Counted from the stretch's first letter, positions 1 through 10,413 are shown. The stretch: DNA of 64,000 bases from Begonia masoniana (GCA_022432975.1 CM039510.1:11110301-11174300); one strand, 5' to 3'. Made by a program: numbers and translations. Notes: a model not told the origin generated them from the sequence alone.

Positions 1-1290
1 TGACATTCAACAAATAACCATTAACAAAAGAACAACATCTGTATCCTCGACATAACTTTGGAAATAACAAACTCCAACTACATTTAAATCACGTTTTCTT
101 TGGCAGAGAAGAAAATTCCCAAGGGTATCAAAACATTAAATAACTACTGAAACTTCACCTACAGACAAGTGTTAAACCGCCTCATCAGAACACCAAACCG
201 TGGCAAGAATGTGCTCCAACAGCTTCGCCTATTCCTCAGTAAATTCAAAGAATTCTCCAGTAGTTACCTCCACACCTACATCACAAAACTCACCTATTAG
301 CCTAATGCTAAGTAAGTAAAGCAAATGAAATGGAATACTGAAATATAAATCCTAATCATGCAGTTTTTACTTTCACAACTCAGTTGCAATTTCGTTCATT
401 CACTGATATGATCCCTCGGTTCCATTGGGAGGTGGATCAATTTTCCTAAAGTCATACATCCTCTTCTCAATAAAGGGGCGGATTAGTTCCCTTAACAGCT
501 GATCTGATTCCTCAATTCCATTGGGAGTGGGATCAGTTCTTCCAAAGTAATAAATCCTCTACTCGATTAAGGGGCAGATTACTTCCCTTAATAGCTAATC
601 TGTTTCAATCTGTTCATACTTTGCCATAACATTTCATATAAATTCATTTTCGTATTTCTTTAAAAACATGATGCATAACATAAAGAAAACACTCAAACAT
701 GCATAAACCTACTGTTTTGTGATGTAGGCCCGAAGGCACACACAATACTTCACTTACCTGGCTTCCCGAGAGGTTCCTAGTTGCAGGATATTCCAAGAGC
801 TGGCTCACCTAAAACATAAGCACAACATTACTTAAACTTCATTCTCAACATTCAAAAATCTAAGGGGCTAGTCCTGGGAGTTCATTTCCTCACCATTCCT
901 AATTCCTCTCTAAACCCCAAATCCCATCCCTTACTCACAGCACCTCTAAAACGCATACATTGTCATCCATTAGTTACCTAGACACTAAAGCAGCAAGTAA
1001 TCGAATCAAAACTTACCTTGGTTGAAGGAAAATCGGGTAGGGGAATCGCCTAAAGGTTCCTGTTAGAGAACTGATGGCCGAGAGAGAGAGGGATAAACAG
1101 AATGGAGGCTACAGTGCATTAAACCCAAAACCTCTTTCCTTAAATACGTTATCCACTTTTAATATATAATTACCCTTTTGCCCTCGTATACTCATTAACT
1201 AACCTAATCATTTTTTCTCCAAATTCTTCAAAAATTAGTACATCATAATTTGATAAATTAAATTTGGTTTAATAGGAACCGGGTGCTACA
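1..1290 (-). mobile_element. LTR fragment, family B (minus), cut by window start
   Basis: On the minus strand this LTR starts at 1290 with TGTAGCACCCGGTTCC, the same start as the solo LTR at 47932-50134. It runs leftward past base 1. Shared landmarks are the segment around 1000-1060 (homologous to 48150-48200), a hairpin at 297-311 (sense TTAGC-ATTAG-GCTAA), and the acceptor-like GATGTAGGT just after it. Short duplicated boxes containing GGGATCAG-like sequence lie at about 410-600. No coding capacity is seen. The 3' end of the LTR is outside the window, so solo or paired state is unknown. Confidence 0.8.
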
Positions 1291-1310
1291 GTGATAATCC
1301 GATTGTGTAT

Positions 1311-1404
1311 GATGGTTGTACCACCGAGGAGACCCTTGAGGGGAACGTCGGGAGGACGATGGTTGTACCACCGGGGAGGCCCTTGAGGGCAACGCTAGGA
1401 AGTG
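1311..1404. repeat. 47-bp tandem duplication
   Basis: GATGGTTGTACCACCG occurs at 1311 and again at 1358, each followed by a similar CCCTTGAGGG-containing stretch, so the unit is 47 bp in two copies. It lies directly before the Cassandra-like LTR and may belong to that element's internal region. Function is unknown. Confidence 0.75.
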
Positions 1405-1409
1405 GCAGG

Positions 1410-1650
1410 TCGTAACATCACAATCCCACATTGCTTGAGAAGATATATGGAAATGAAACTTATGTAAGGAAACTCTCTCAAGATAGTAAGATGCGTTTTT
1501 TAACACAACTGACAACGGATCCCGTAAGAACTTCAAAGTTAAAAGTGCTCTGGCGAGAGTAGTACCATGTTGGGTGATCGACTGAGAAGTCCTCGCCAAA
1601 CAAATACTTGAGGGGAGGATATTGGGTTACGGCCCAATTTCCAGAGCGAA
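1410..1650 (+). mobile_element. Cassandra-like TRIM LTR carrying a 5S rRNA-derived block
   Basis: The stretch starts with CGTAACATCACAATCCCACA, resembling the start of Cassandra LTRs. It contains an almost full-length 5S rRNA-like segment at 1489-1603 and ends in a short inverted pair TTGGG/CCCAA at about 1622-1637. Cassandra elements are terminal-repeat retrotransposons in miniature that lack coding capacity and carry 5S sequence with pol III promoter elements in each LTR. I see neither a second LTR nor a primer site next to it, so this is a solo or truncated LTR. The exact ends are estimates because no target-site duplication was found. Confidence 0.7.
1489..1603 (+). ncRNA. 5S rRNA-derived segment within a Cassandra-like LTR
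   Basis: The order of 5S landmarks is preserved on the plus strand: AGATGCG at the start, CGGATCCC near 1515, GAACTTC/AAGTTAA, then GGCGAGAGTAGTACCATG (5S: GGCGAGAGTAGTACTAGG), GGGTGATC and GAAGTCCTCG near the end. The internal control region that binds TFIIIA is recognisable. Substitutions are spread through the block, and the 3' end lacks the usual TGTTGC. It is therefore a retroelement-borne 5S relic, not an active rRNA gene. Confidence 0.75.
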
Positions 1651-1868
1651 CAATATCTTACTAGGAAAATATATCGTTATATCATCCATCTATGAACACA
1701 ACCAAATGGATAGAGTATGATATTGAAGTGCACATTGAAATATCTACGAATACACAAATTACATAAAGGAAGACATTACATAAATCACAAATTATTGCCT
1801 TATCCACACATAGAAGACTCTTGCAGAATGTAAAATTATATCGGAACTTACAATGTAAACCTATTGAT
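1651..1868. other. Unassigned AT-rich spacer
   Basis: This lies between the Cassandra-like LTR and the MULE transposase C-terminus. No convincing ORF, repeat or terminal signature was seen. It is probably MULE 3' flank. Confidence 0.4.
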
Positions 1869-3871
1869 TTATGTAATAATGACATTGATTTCAAATATAA
1901 ACACGTACTTGTGTTTCGACAACAATGTTAAAACATTTGTGTTGTGGGTAGTAGAAGTGCCAGAGGTGGATCCTATGCTTCGACAAGTAGGACTATTATG
2001 CCCCGCACGATGGGATCTTCCACACATAACTATCGCATTCTTCTTACTAAGGGATCGAGATTGAGGCTTGTCCACATCTCTCACTCTTTGCTTTTTCAGC
2101 CTATTTGGTTTGCTCTTTGCTGCTAGTGGAATGATTTCATTACCCTCTAATTCGGGCAACATTTGGCGCCCACTAACTGGATGAAAGAAGTGAGAGTACA
2201 TCTTACTGTAAGTCTCTTAGTGATAGTACTCGTGCACGTAATCTTGCGGTGAGAGTCTCATGAAATGCAAACACGTAATTGCATGGACACACAGAATTCT
2301 AGTGAGCTCCCACTTATAATCGTTGAACACATATCTATCCAAATCAACAACGTATTATTCACGGCCATTGCTGACTTCAAATCGACCAGCACCTGCGAAG
2401 ACAACACTGTAATTTTGAGCTTCTTGTTCTAACTATGCAAGCTTCTTCTTTATTCACAGGCACAAATGTTCGGTTGACTCAACCATTTTTTCATATTTTT
2501 TCACGATCCGAGAGATCAAGCACTTTTTGATCATCTCAACCATGGTTATAATTGGTTTGTCCTTGACAGGTAATAAAAGGGCATTAAAGCACTCACTCAA
2601 ATTGTTTAAGCACATGTCACACTGGGGAATTGAATTGAATGCATGGGCTGCCAATTTTTTGGGTTTAAGCATCTCAAACTGTCATGAGCAGCCTCGTCAA
2701 CCAAGAATAAATTTTTCATTTCTCTCTCAAATTTGGAAATTGTGGTCGCCCTAGATGCATTTCAAAGCGCATCCTTATGCAATTTTCACCGAAACTTTTT
2801 CTTAAAATTGGCATACAGATGTCTGCGACAGTAGTGGCATTCAGCTAATGGTAGGACCTCATTTACAGCAGGCAACAATTCCTAATATTTGAGTAAATGT
2901 GTCGTTAGAAATATTAAAAAGCAAATAAATGCACAATATATGATATTGACCAATTATAAATACACACAAAATATGATACCTTATGAGGATTTGAAACAAT
3001 TCTCTAGCCCCGTCCCAAATTAGTGTCTGTGTCTGATTTTAGTACGGTAAAAAACCACTTCCATGAGTCCATACATTCTACTTCCATTACTGAAATAGTA
3101 ACGTGGTAAATGTTATAGTTACCATCAATGCTAATGGCTGTGATTAATTTCCCTGCACACAACCCCTTCAGATGACAACTGTCAAAATAGATAATTGGTC
3201 AACCACACTGAAGCCGACCTTGCTTGCATGCAGCCATGTACATACATTCTTTCAAATAGACACTTTTGCGTAGACCAAGGGTGTTGCCCAGATTTGATCT
3301 ACGAATTTCTTCTTCGTGCAACCATAATATCTTATATTTTTCATCACTTTTCCTTTCATTAAGTTTTCAGGATTCACTTCTTGCCTTATTAAAAAGAGTT
3401 GGTGTAATGTTGAGATTAAAATCTTTCATAACAGTCTCAATAATAGAAGAGATTTTCCTATGTTGGTTGACTTTTGAACCTATCTAAATATTGATTTGCA
3501 ACCCATCTAGCCGAAACATGTCGACTTTCAATTTTTCGTGAACAAATGTGAATATCATTCAAACTTTTAATTTGAAACGTCAGCTTACATTGCATATTCG
3601 AAGCATGCATTCGCTAGTTGCATCCATCATTACATACTATCGTCAAACGGTGAGAATCACTCTTAACAAATTTCACCCCATATCCATTTTTAGTGCATAC
3701 TCTACTATTTCTTTTTAATTGCATGTAAGAAACTATACTTTTTCCCAAATAATGACCAATCACACAAACTTCACGTACTAGTTTGCTTTCACACTCATCA
3801 TTCTCTGAGTCACATAACGAACAAACCTCTGATTCTATAGTTTTCGAGGTCGAATGAACCTCTATTTCCAT
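1869..3871 (-). pseudogene. Degenerate MULE (MuDR-type) transposase
   Basis: Read on the minus strand from 3871 to 1869, fragments follow the order of a plant MULE transposase. First comes an N-terminal domain with CX2C and Cys/His residues (3871-3614). Next is a central region with RRSNLGNT, CMYMAACKQG and then PIIYFDSCHLKG (about 3270-3140), which holds the first catalytic Asp of the DDE triad. DSWKWFF follows (about 3060-3050), then a block with CDMCLNNLSECFNALLL and KPIITMVEMI (2672-2454). The end (2201-1869) has MYSHFFHP and a basic stretch ending in a CGRSHRAGHNSPTC zinc knuckle. An in-frame TGA (3199-3201 on plus) precedes PIIYFD, and frame changes separate the blocks. It is inactive but recognisable. 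The alternative, a domesticated FAR1/MUSTANG gene, is excluded by the breaks. Confidence 0.8.
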
Positions 3872-4369
3872 ATTACTGTCTTCGTGATTGAATGCACGAA
3901 GCTCACCATATATTAGTCTGGGGTACGAATCTCCCTCTGTGTTGGGATTAAAAGTGGTTACGCCTTAATCAAACGATCTACTCAAACTACAATCCATCGA
4001 CATCAACAAATTGCAGAGAATAATAGTCGCTGGAGGAGCGTATAGTTTCCTCAAGACCTAGAGGAGGAAATAAAGGGACAAGGAAGATTTTGATGTAGCG
4101 CACAAAATAGAGTGAGTGTTGGAGATTGGAATGTCGCAGGGATGAGATTGGGTGGTTGATTTCAACCGGAGGGTCAGGGTTTATAAGAGAAATTTGAACT
4201 CTTAGTGCGATTGGGGAAAGATTGGGCGGAGAATCCTATTTATAATATCGGGGAAAGGTCGCCCGGTATCAAAGAACGATCGTCCGTTCATTAAGAGCAA
4301 CAAAAGTGGTTCAGGCCTGAGCGCCCGTTATTTTTGAATGGGCGACTGTTCATTTTGAACCACAAAAAT
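3872..4369 (-). other. Probable 5' leader side of the MULE, non-coding
   Basis: This lies upstream of the MULE coding remnant on the minus strand. No ORF is recognised. It carries short GC-rich repeats of the type GAGCGCCCGTTATTTTTGAA near 4317-4340. Similar words recur, partly inverted, beyond the solo LTR at about 7085-7125, which suggests the two sides were one sequence before the LTR inserted. Confidence 0.4.
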
Positions 4370-7048
4370 TGTAACACCCAGCATTTTATCTATGTAATTA
4401 TTCCCCGAACAATTAAGCGGAGTTATTCTGATGTTAATGCGACGACTATTTTTAATGAAATTGTCGACATGTTCAATTGAATAAGGGTGATTCGTAAAAC
4501 CGATTCGACGAACTAAATAGTAAATTTAGTTGAAAACCAATAGTTAGAAATGCATGGAGGGACAAAATGGGAAGCCAATTAAGGTTGGTGGGAGGAAGCC
4601 AATGGATAGTTGACACTTGACAATCTTGTGGAAGAAGCCATACCTTCTTCTTCCCTTCTCTTCCCCTCTACGTAAAACACTCTGTATTTTCTTCCTCTCC
4701 TTTCTGTTTTCTCTCTTCCAGGCGACTACGTTATTTCCAAAAACTTCCTTTCTCCTGTTTCCTCCAGTTACAGGTAACCTTCTACGATAGTTAAAGAGTT
4801 TAGGTTAAACGTTAGTTCTTTTTTTTGAAGTTTAGGTTAATGTCCGATTTTGCGTACTCTAGGTTCGCGAACCACTGTTGTCGTGCGTGCAAAGCTTGCT
4901 GTATTTCGGACAACAGGTAAGTTCATGCATATAAGTTAGCCCTTAAGGCCCTACAGCAAGGAGACACTAGGGTTTGGTTCGGGTAGTTAGGTCGTAGGTT
5001 ATGCTTTAAGTTAAACGTGTTCTTTGTGTTCTGTTTCTCGTAGTTTTATTTCTGTCACCTGTATATGTTGAGTTTAAGCATCATACCTGTTTATGCATCC
5101 ACGTTTTCTGGAAAACCCTGTAAATGTTTTCAGCACCGGATTTGAAGTTAAGAAAGATAAAACCTGTAATGAAATGTATGGTTGAGTGTGGACGAGGACC
5201 GACATGCTGTCATGTACTCCTGTTATGTCCTGTTGTGGCATGTACTCCTGTTGCGCCAGCTCTTCCTCCCACTTATACCTTCCTTTCCAATGAAACGTAA
5301 TGTAATGTAATGTAATGTTCATGTATTTGAAAATGTTCATGCACAGCATATGCATCAACTCATTTCATGTTCTTACTGAGCCCTAGGCTCATAGTTGAAC
5401 TCCCTGTTGTAGGTATGGATCCTCCAGATGAGGACTTTGTGCCTCAAGTTGATGAGTTGGGGAGGTTGACGGATTGAGCTCATGAGGTTTGGTTGCTGCA
5501 GTCAGACGTATTTCTGTCCGAGGTTTAAGTTTTAAAGTGAATTTCATGTCTGTAAACCTTGTTAGGATTTTGGTGTTTTCGTTTTAAAACCCTGTTGGGA
5601 ACTCTGTTGGGATTTTTGAAATGTATTGGTTTTGGTGTTCAAGTTTTAAAACCTCTGTAATTGACAGTTGAATGCATATTTTGATTTATTCTGGAACTGC
5701 TTGGAATTCTCCTCTTTTAGGTTGTGCATGGGTTGTCTCGAGTTTTAGAGCTATCCATGCAGTCTGTTTTCACGCACTTCTGTCATGTTTTCATGCATGT
5801 TTTAAAACTGTGTTTTGAATCGGGTTTTTGTGAAATTTGTAATTCCTATTCCTTCTGTTTTCAGGCTTTCTATTTTTAATGTCTCTCTGTTAAATATCGT
5901 CCATTTTGGCTGTAAAAGAGTTGTTTATTTTGTTCTGTGAACAGTCGTCCACGCCTTCTGTTTCTATGCCTTTCAGTTTCTATCTTTCGAGTTTTTAAGT
6001 ATTTGGCTAAGTGTTAGTCGTCCACGCCTTCAGTAAAACAGTTGTCATTCCCTTCTGTAAAACAGTCGTCCACGTCCATTCTGCCTTCAAAATAATAGTC
6101 TATTTTGCCTTCGGTTTCTGTTCTTTTATTCGGCTAAGTGTCATCGTCCAAAGTTATCGTCCACGATAACGTCGCCGAGAGTCAGCCTGTTATTTTAAAA
6201 GTCCAAAGTCTGTCTCTGATTTTAAACGTCTACGGACTCCTGTGTCCACTCTTTTTATCTTTTAGTGCAAACGTCCACGGACTCCTGCGTCCATTATTTT
6301 AGTCTTTTATTATAAACGTCCACGGACTCCTATGTCCACTGTTTTTGTCTTTTAGTGCAAACGTCCACGGACTCCTGCATCCATTATTTTAGTCTTTTAT
6401 TGTAAACGTCCACGGACTCCCGTGTCCACTGTTTTTGTCTTTTAGTGCAAACGTCCACGGACTCCTGCGTCCATTATTTTAGTCTTTTATTGTAAACGTT
6501 CACGGACTCCTGTGTCCACTGTTTTGCCTCTGTTATTTTTTTTAAACATTCACAACCTCTATTATTTTAAAAGTCCACAGCCCCTGTTGTTTTTAAATGT
6601 CTACGGCTCCCGAATGTCCACGACTACTGTAGCCTTCCACAGTATGTCTTCCAGTTTACGTTTTTCATTTTTATTTCCTGTTTTATTCTGCTTATTCACT
6701 CCAGTCGTCCATTTCTGTTTCCTGTTTTTCCCTAGTTTCTTCTGTTATTCACTCATGTAACCCAGTTTTAAATTAGTTCTCGTTCTCTCTCTGTCATTCT
6801 GTAATTCTGATATTCACCGTAGTTTCTCTCTCTGTAAAGTATTTTTCTTAGGGTTTTCTATGTTTCTTCCTGTTGTCTTCTGTCGTCTATTTCTGTAGCC
6901 TAAATATTAATATGTTTTCTGTCTTTCGATTCTGTTTTCTGTTAAAGTTTTAAAAGTAAAGTTAAAAAAAAAATATCATGTTTTAAAATGTCTGAAGTGA
7001 TGGCTTGGCTCTCTGATCCCGATCGGGATCGGGTTTCGGGCTGACACA
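4370..7048 (+). mobile_element. Solo LTR, family A3 (Tekay-like), TSD AAAAT
   Basis: It starts TGTAACACCCAGC at 4370 and ends GGGCTGACACA at 7048. Both flanks carry AAAAT (4365-4369 and 7049-7053), so it is a complete 2679-bp LTR left by recombination between two LTRs. Landmarks in order are a pyrimidine-rich stretch (4640-4750), donor CAG/GTAAGT (GT at 4917), box GGCCCTACAGC, hairpin 5377-5391 (TGAGC-CCTAG-GCTCA), acceptor GTAG/GT (AG at 5411-5412), and a short frame reading MDPPDEDFVPQVDELGRLTD. A 45-bp tandem array follows (6224-6538). A second, indel-rich copy of its 3' two thirds is at 20292-22154. Confidence 0.92.
6224..6538 (+). repeat. 45-bp tandem array in LTR A3 with alternating monomers
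   Basis: AAACGTCYACGGACTCC starts at 6224, 6269, 6314, 6359, 6404, 6449 and about 6494, an exact 45-bp step. Odd monomers carry TGTCCACTG...TTTTAGTGC and even ones GCGTCCATTATTTTAG...TTTATT, so the array is a 90-bp dimeric higher-order repeat. It corresponds in position to the arrays of the other LTR families. Confidence 0.9.
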
Positions 7049-8017
7049 AAAATGGTTCTGGGCCAGTGGCTCATGGAAAGAGAACAGACGCCTGTTCATT
7101 TTTGAATTGAATGAGCGCCCATTCTCGGACAATGGATGCCTGGTTAGGGTTGGTTTGTTAATAATTGATACGTCGAGGGCACAGTATTCACGAAAAAACT
7201 TTAAGGTCCATTTTGTGAATACTGTCATACTTTGATGGTAAGAGCGAAAATTACCTTTTAAAATATTAGCAACAAGGAAAGTAATTTAATTTATTATAAA
7301 AAAATTACAAATTAAGTAAACTATAAAAATTAAAAATGCAAAGAAGATAATAATAAATATTATTACTTATTTTTTATATTACTCTAAATCAATTGATCAT
7401 ATAGTTTTATCAAATGATTTCTAAAATGTTCTACACAATTTGAAACAATCCAAATAAAATAAATCATTTAAGTTTAGATTAATTGTTTTTCTTAGCTGAG
7501 AACATAATTTCGGTTTTTTTTTTTGCATTGAATTTATCTCCCATGAATCTTTGGCATAATTATTAATATTAATATTATTTTTCAATTGAAAAGATAAAAG
7601 TGACGTGGCAGTCCAGTCGTGGAGCACAACTGGATGGCATGTGTAATCTAAAATCTAAATTTGCCGTCGCTCAGTCAAAACTCTTGCTTTCTTATCAATC
7701 ATGGGAATGTAGCCATCTATTATGATGTCATTGTTTACGTCATTAATTTCAGTCGTCAGTGAATATGTCATGGAACATAAACCACGTGGATCGTTATTTA
7801 ACCTGTTTGCTTTTGTTACGTTAATCTTCATTATTACTCTTTTGTCCTTATTTATTATTTGTTAAGTTAAAGTTGGATTCAAAGTAGATGTATCAGATGA
7901 CATTGTACAAACATAAAGCAAAAAACATTAATAAATGTTGAAAATCGACTAGACTTTTAAAAAATAAAATTATAGTTATAAAAATTTTAATAAAAAAATA
8001 ATTAAACATTCCTATGA
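7049..8017. other. Unassigned AT-rich sequence between solo LTR A3 and the hAT
   Basis: The first 200 bases carry an 81-codon minus-strand frame (7228-6983) that runs back into the LTR, and I do not recognise it. The rest is AT-rich with no ORF. It may hold the 5' end of the MULE. A near-identical second copy is at 22155-23123. Confidence 0.4.
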
Positions 8018-8166
8018 TAGGGATGACAAATGAGCAACAAAGCATAATCGAATTTGAAAAAATTTGACTCATAAAACTAAACGAGTTGAACGAACTGAGC
8101 TTAATGAGTCTAGCGAGCCCAGAGTCTAAGGAGCTTGACTAAATTTCAAACAATATCGGTAGTCAA
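8018..8166 (+). mobile_element. 5' terminal part of a hAT transposon
   Basis: TAGGGATGACAAATGAG at 8018 fits a hAT terminal inverted repeat. It is followed by subterminal GAG-rich words (ACGAGTTGAACGAACTGAGC, GCGAGCCCAGAG) typical of plant hAT ends. These words continue across the Tekay insertion at 17203-17270. The matching right terminus was not found, so element extent rests on the transposase remnants at 42660-43300 and 45911-46700. Confidence 0.6.
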
Positions 8167-10373
8167 TGTGACAGCCCAAATCCAAACCCGATCGGGGTCC
8201 GGGATCAGGCCGTCACTCCGGGACAGTTAACAGAAAACAGGGACTATTTTTTTTTTATTTCTAAAACTTTATACTTTTAAAACCTTAACAGAGAGTATAA
8301 ACCTTCTCTGGAAGTGAAACTAGAAAACACATTTAAGCTGGATGTAAATAAACAAAGAAAACAGTTGATGTGAATAAGACGAAAACAGTGGATGTATATA
8401 AGACAAAAGTGAACAGTACCGGTAGATGGATATAAGACGGAATCGGTAGATGTATATAAAACGAAATCGGTTGATGCATATAAGACAAAAGTGAACAGTA
8501 CCGGTAGATGGATATAAAACGGAATCGGTAGATGTATATAAAACGAAATCGGTAGATGCATATAAGACAAAAGTGAACAGTACCGGTAGATGGATATAAG
8601 ACGAAATCGGTTGATGTACATAAGACGAAACCGGTTGATGTATATAAGACAAAAGTGAACAGTAATCGGTAGACGTATTTTAAACAAAGGGAACGATGGA
8701 TGTAGAGTTTAAAGACAAAATTGACAACTTTTATCATGAAGACATACGAACAGAGAGAGTAAAAACAGAAGACATGGAAGTCTCAAACTCATAAACCAGC
8801 TCAAAACCTGATTTTTCGAACACAACAGAAAACATGACAGAAACTTAAGAAAGATCACACTACATGGATAGCTTTAAAACCAGAAACTATCTATGCACAG
8901 ACTAGCAGAAAATATTCCAAACAATTCCAGAATACTTCAGAACATAAATTCAACTGTCAAATACAGAGGTTTTAAATACATCAGCAACAGAACCTATACA
9001 TTACAAAAAAAATCCCAGCAGAGTTTATAAACAAAACACAGGACTATAACAAAGTTTTAAAACAAAACACCAGAATTCCAGAAGAGTTTACAGATATGAT
9101 TCTTTACTTTAAAGACTTAAACCTTAAGACAGAAAGCTATGTCTGACTGCAGCAACCACCCTGAGAGCTCAAACCACCAACTACATCAGATCGTCATTTT
9201 GAGGAACAAGGTCCTCAGTTTCGAGTTCAGTACCTACATCAGAGAGTTCACCTATGAGTCTAAAACTCAGTAAAAACATAATACAGATGCAGTGATGCAA
9301 AATGCTATGCATGCAGTTTTCAGAATACAGTGACAGAACAGAACTTTACATTTCAGTGGCAGAGGGGTATAAGTGGGGCTTATAGGGGAACTGGCAAACA
9401 GATGGTGCACTATCAGGCACATCAGATTTTCAGACTCCCAGGGAGGGATAAAACCAGAGGGTCCTTGCTAGGGACAATTTATTTTCAGATTCCCAGGGAG
9501 GGATAAAACCAGAGGGCCAGTCCCCGTCCCGCACTTAACCAGTACATTACAGACAGTCAGATTTTATCTTGTTTAATTTCAAACAGTGTACAGAAAACAG
9601 TTTTGCATGAGCTTTCAGAGAAAATCGTGTATGCATGAACGGTGCCTGAACTTAAACTGGCAGACAACAGAAATAACAGAACATACCATGAAGAAGAATA
9701 CAGACAACTCAGAAACATAAACTATAACCTTTCTACCCAAAACAACCCGACAGAACTGAAATATCTAGTACCTCCATGATGTAGGGCCTTAAGGGCCAAC
9801 CTACGGTTATGAACTTACCTGTGGTCCGAAATGCAGCAGGCTTGAACGCACGAGCACTGTGGTTCACGAACCTATAGCATGCATAAACGGACATTAACCC
9901 TAAACATCACGAAACTAGCAAATAAATAAACTAAAATCCTTTTCTATCTAAGATGATTACCTTAGACCGAAAAGCAGGAGGAAAAAAATCAGAGAAGGAA
10001 GAAACTCCTTGCGTTGGTTTTCTTCAACCGCAAGAGAGAAGCAGAGAGGAAAATGAGATAGAGCAGAGAGGGAAATGTCTCACGTAGGAGGAAGAGAAGG
10101 AAATGAGATACATGGCTTGTCTTCTTCCACAAGTTTGCCAAGTGTCAATCATCCATTCGATTTCTCCCACCAACCTTAATTTCTTCCTAATTTGCTCTTC
10201 CATTGGTTTTTAACTAAAACATTATTTAGTTAATCGATTCGGTCTCACGAATCACCCTCGTTCGATTAAACACATCGACAATTTTATTAAAAACAATCAT
10301 TGCATTAATATCGGAGAAATTCCGCTTACATATTCGGGGAATTATTACATAGGCAAAAATGCCGGGTGTTACA
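8167..10373 (-). repeat. 3' LTR of Tekay copy 1
   Basis: In sense orientation it runs TGTAACACCCGGC (at 10373) to GGGCTGTCACA (at 8167), 2207 bp. It contains donor CAG/GTAAGT (GT at 9828-9827), box AAGGCCCTACATCA (about 9790-9777), a roughly 60-bp duplication with CCCAGGGAGGGATAAAACC at about 9440-9510, hairpin 9255-9269 (sense TGAGT-TTTAG-ACTCA), acceptor GTAG/GT (about 9235), the short frame GTELETEDLVPQNDDLM, and the 82-bp array at 8401-8690. Confidence 0.95.
8401..8690 (-). repeat. 82-bp tandem array in the Tekay LTR
   Basis: AGACAAAAGTGAACAGTA recurs at 8401, 8483, 8565 and 8647, an exact 82-bp step. Each unit contains three variants of a roughly 27-bp subunit CGGTAGATGNATATAA. Because 82 is not a multiple of 3, the array appears as similar open frames in all three minus-strand phases, which explains three overlapping 110-136 codon frames there. 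It is not a protein. Confidence 0.92.
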
Positions 10374-10386
10374 TTCCACCCACCTT
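10374..10386 (-). promoter_or_regulatory. Polypurine tract, Tekay copy 1
   Basis: On the minus strand AAGGTGGGTGGAA directly precedes the 3' LTR start TGTAACACCC. Just upstream is GGGGACAAAATTT, a conserved stretch at this place in plant Ty3/gypsy elements. It is the likely primer for plus-strand DNA synthesis. Confidence 0.8.
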
Positions 10387-10413
10387 AACAGAAATTTTGT
10401 CCCCAAAATTTGC

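Noticed and set aside
1258..1599. 113-codon minus-strand frame
   Set aside because: Antisense to the Cassandra-like 5S block and crosses the family B LTR end; no coding signal.
6983..7228. 81-codon minus-strand frame, repeated identically at 22089-22334
   Set aside because: It spans the end of solo LTR A3 and its flank, and the identity of the second copy reflects the duplicated assembly, not conservation.
8277..8737. Three overlapping minus-strand frames of 110-136 codons with YIHLPVLFTF repeats
   Set aside because: The 82-bp LTR array produces the same peptide in all phases. The equivalents near 15104-15667, 23382-23840 and 39473-39937 were rejected for the same reason.
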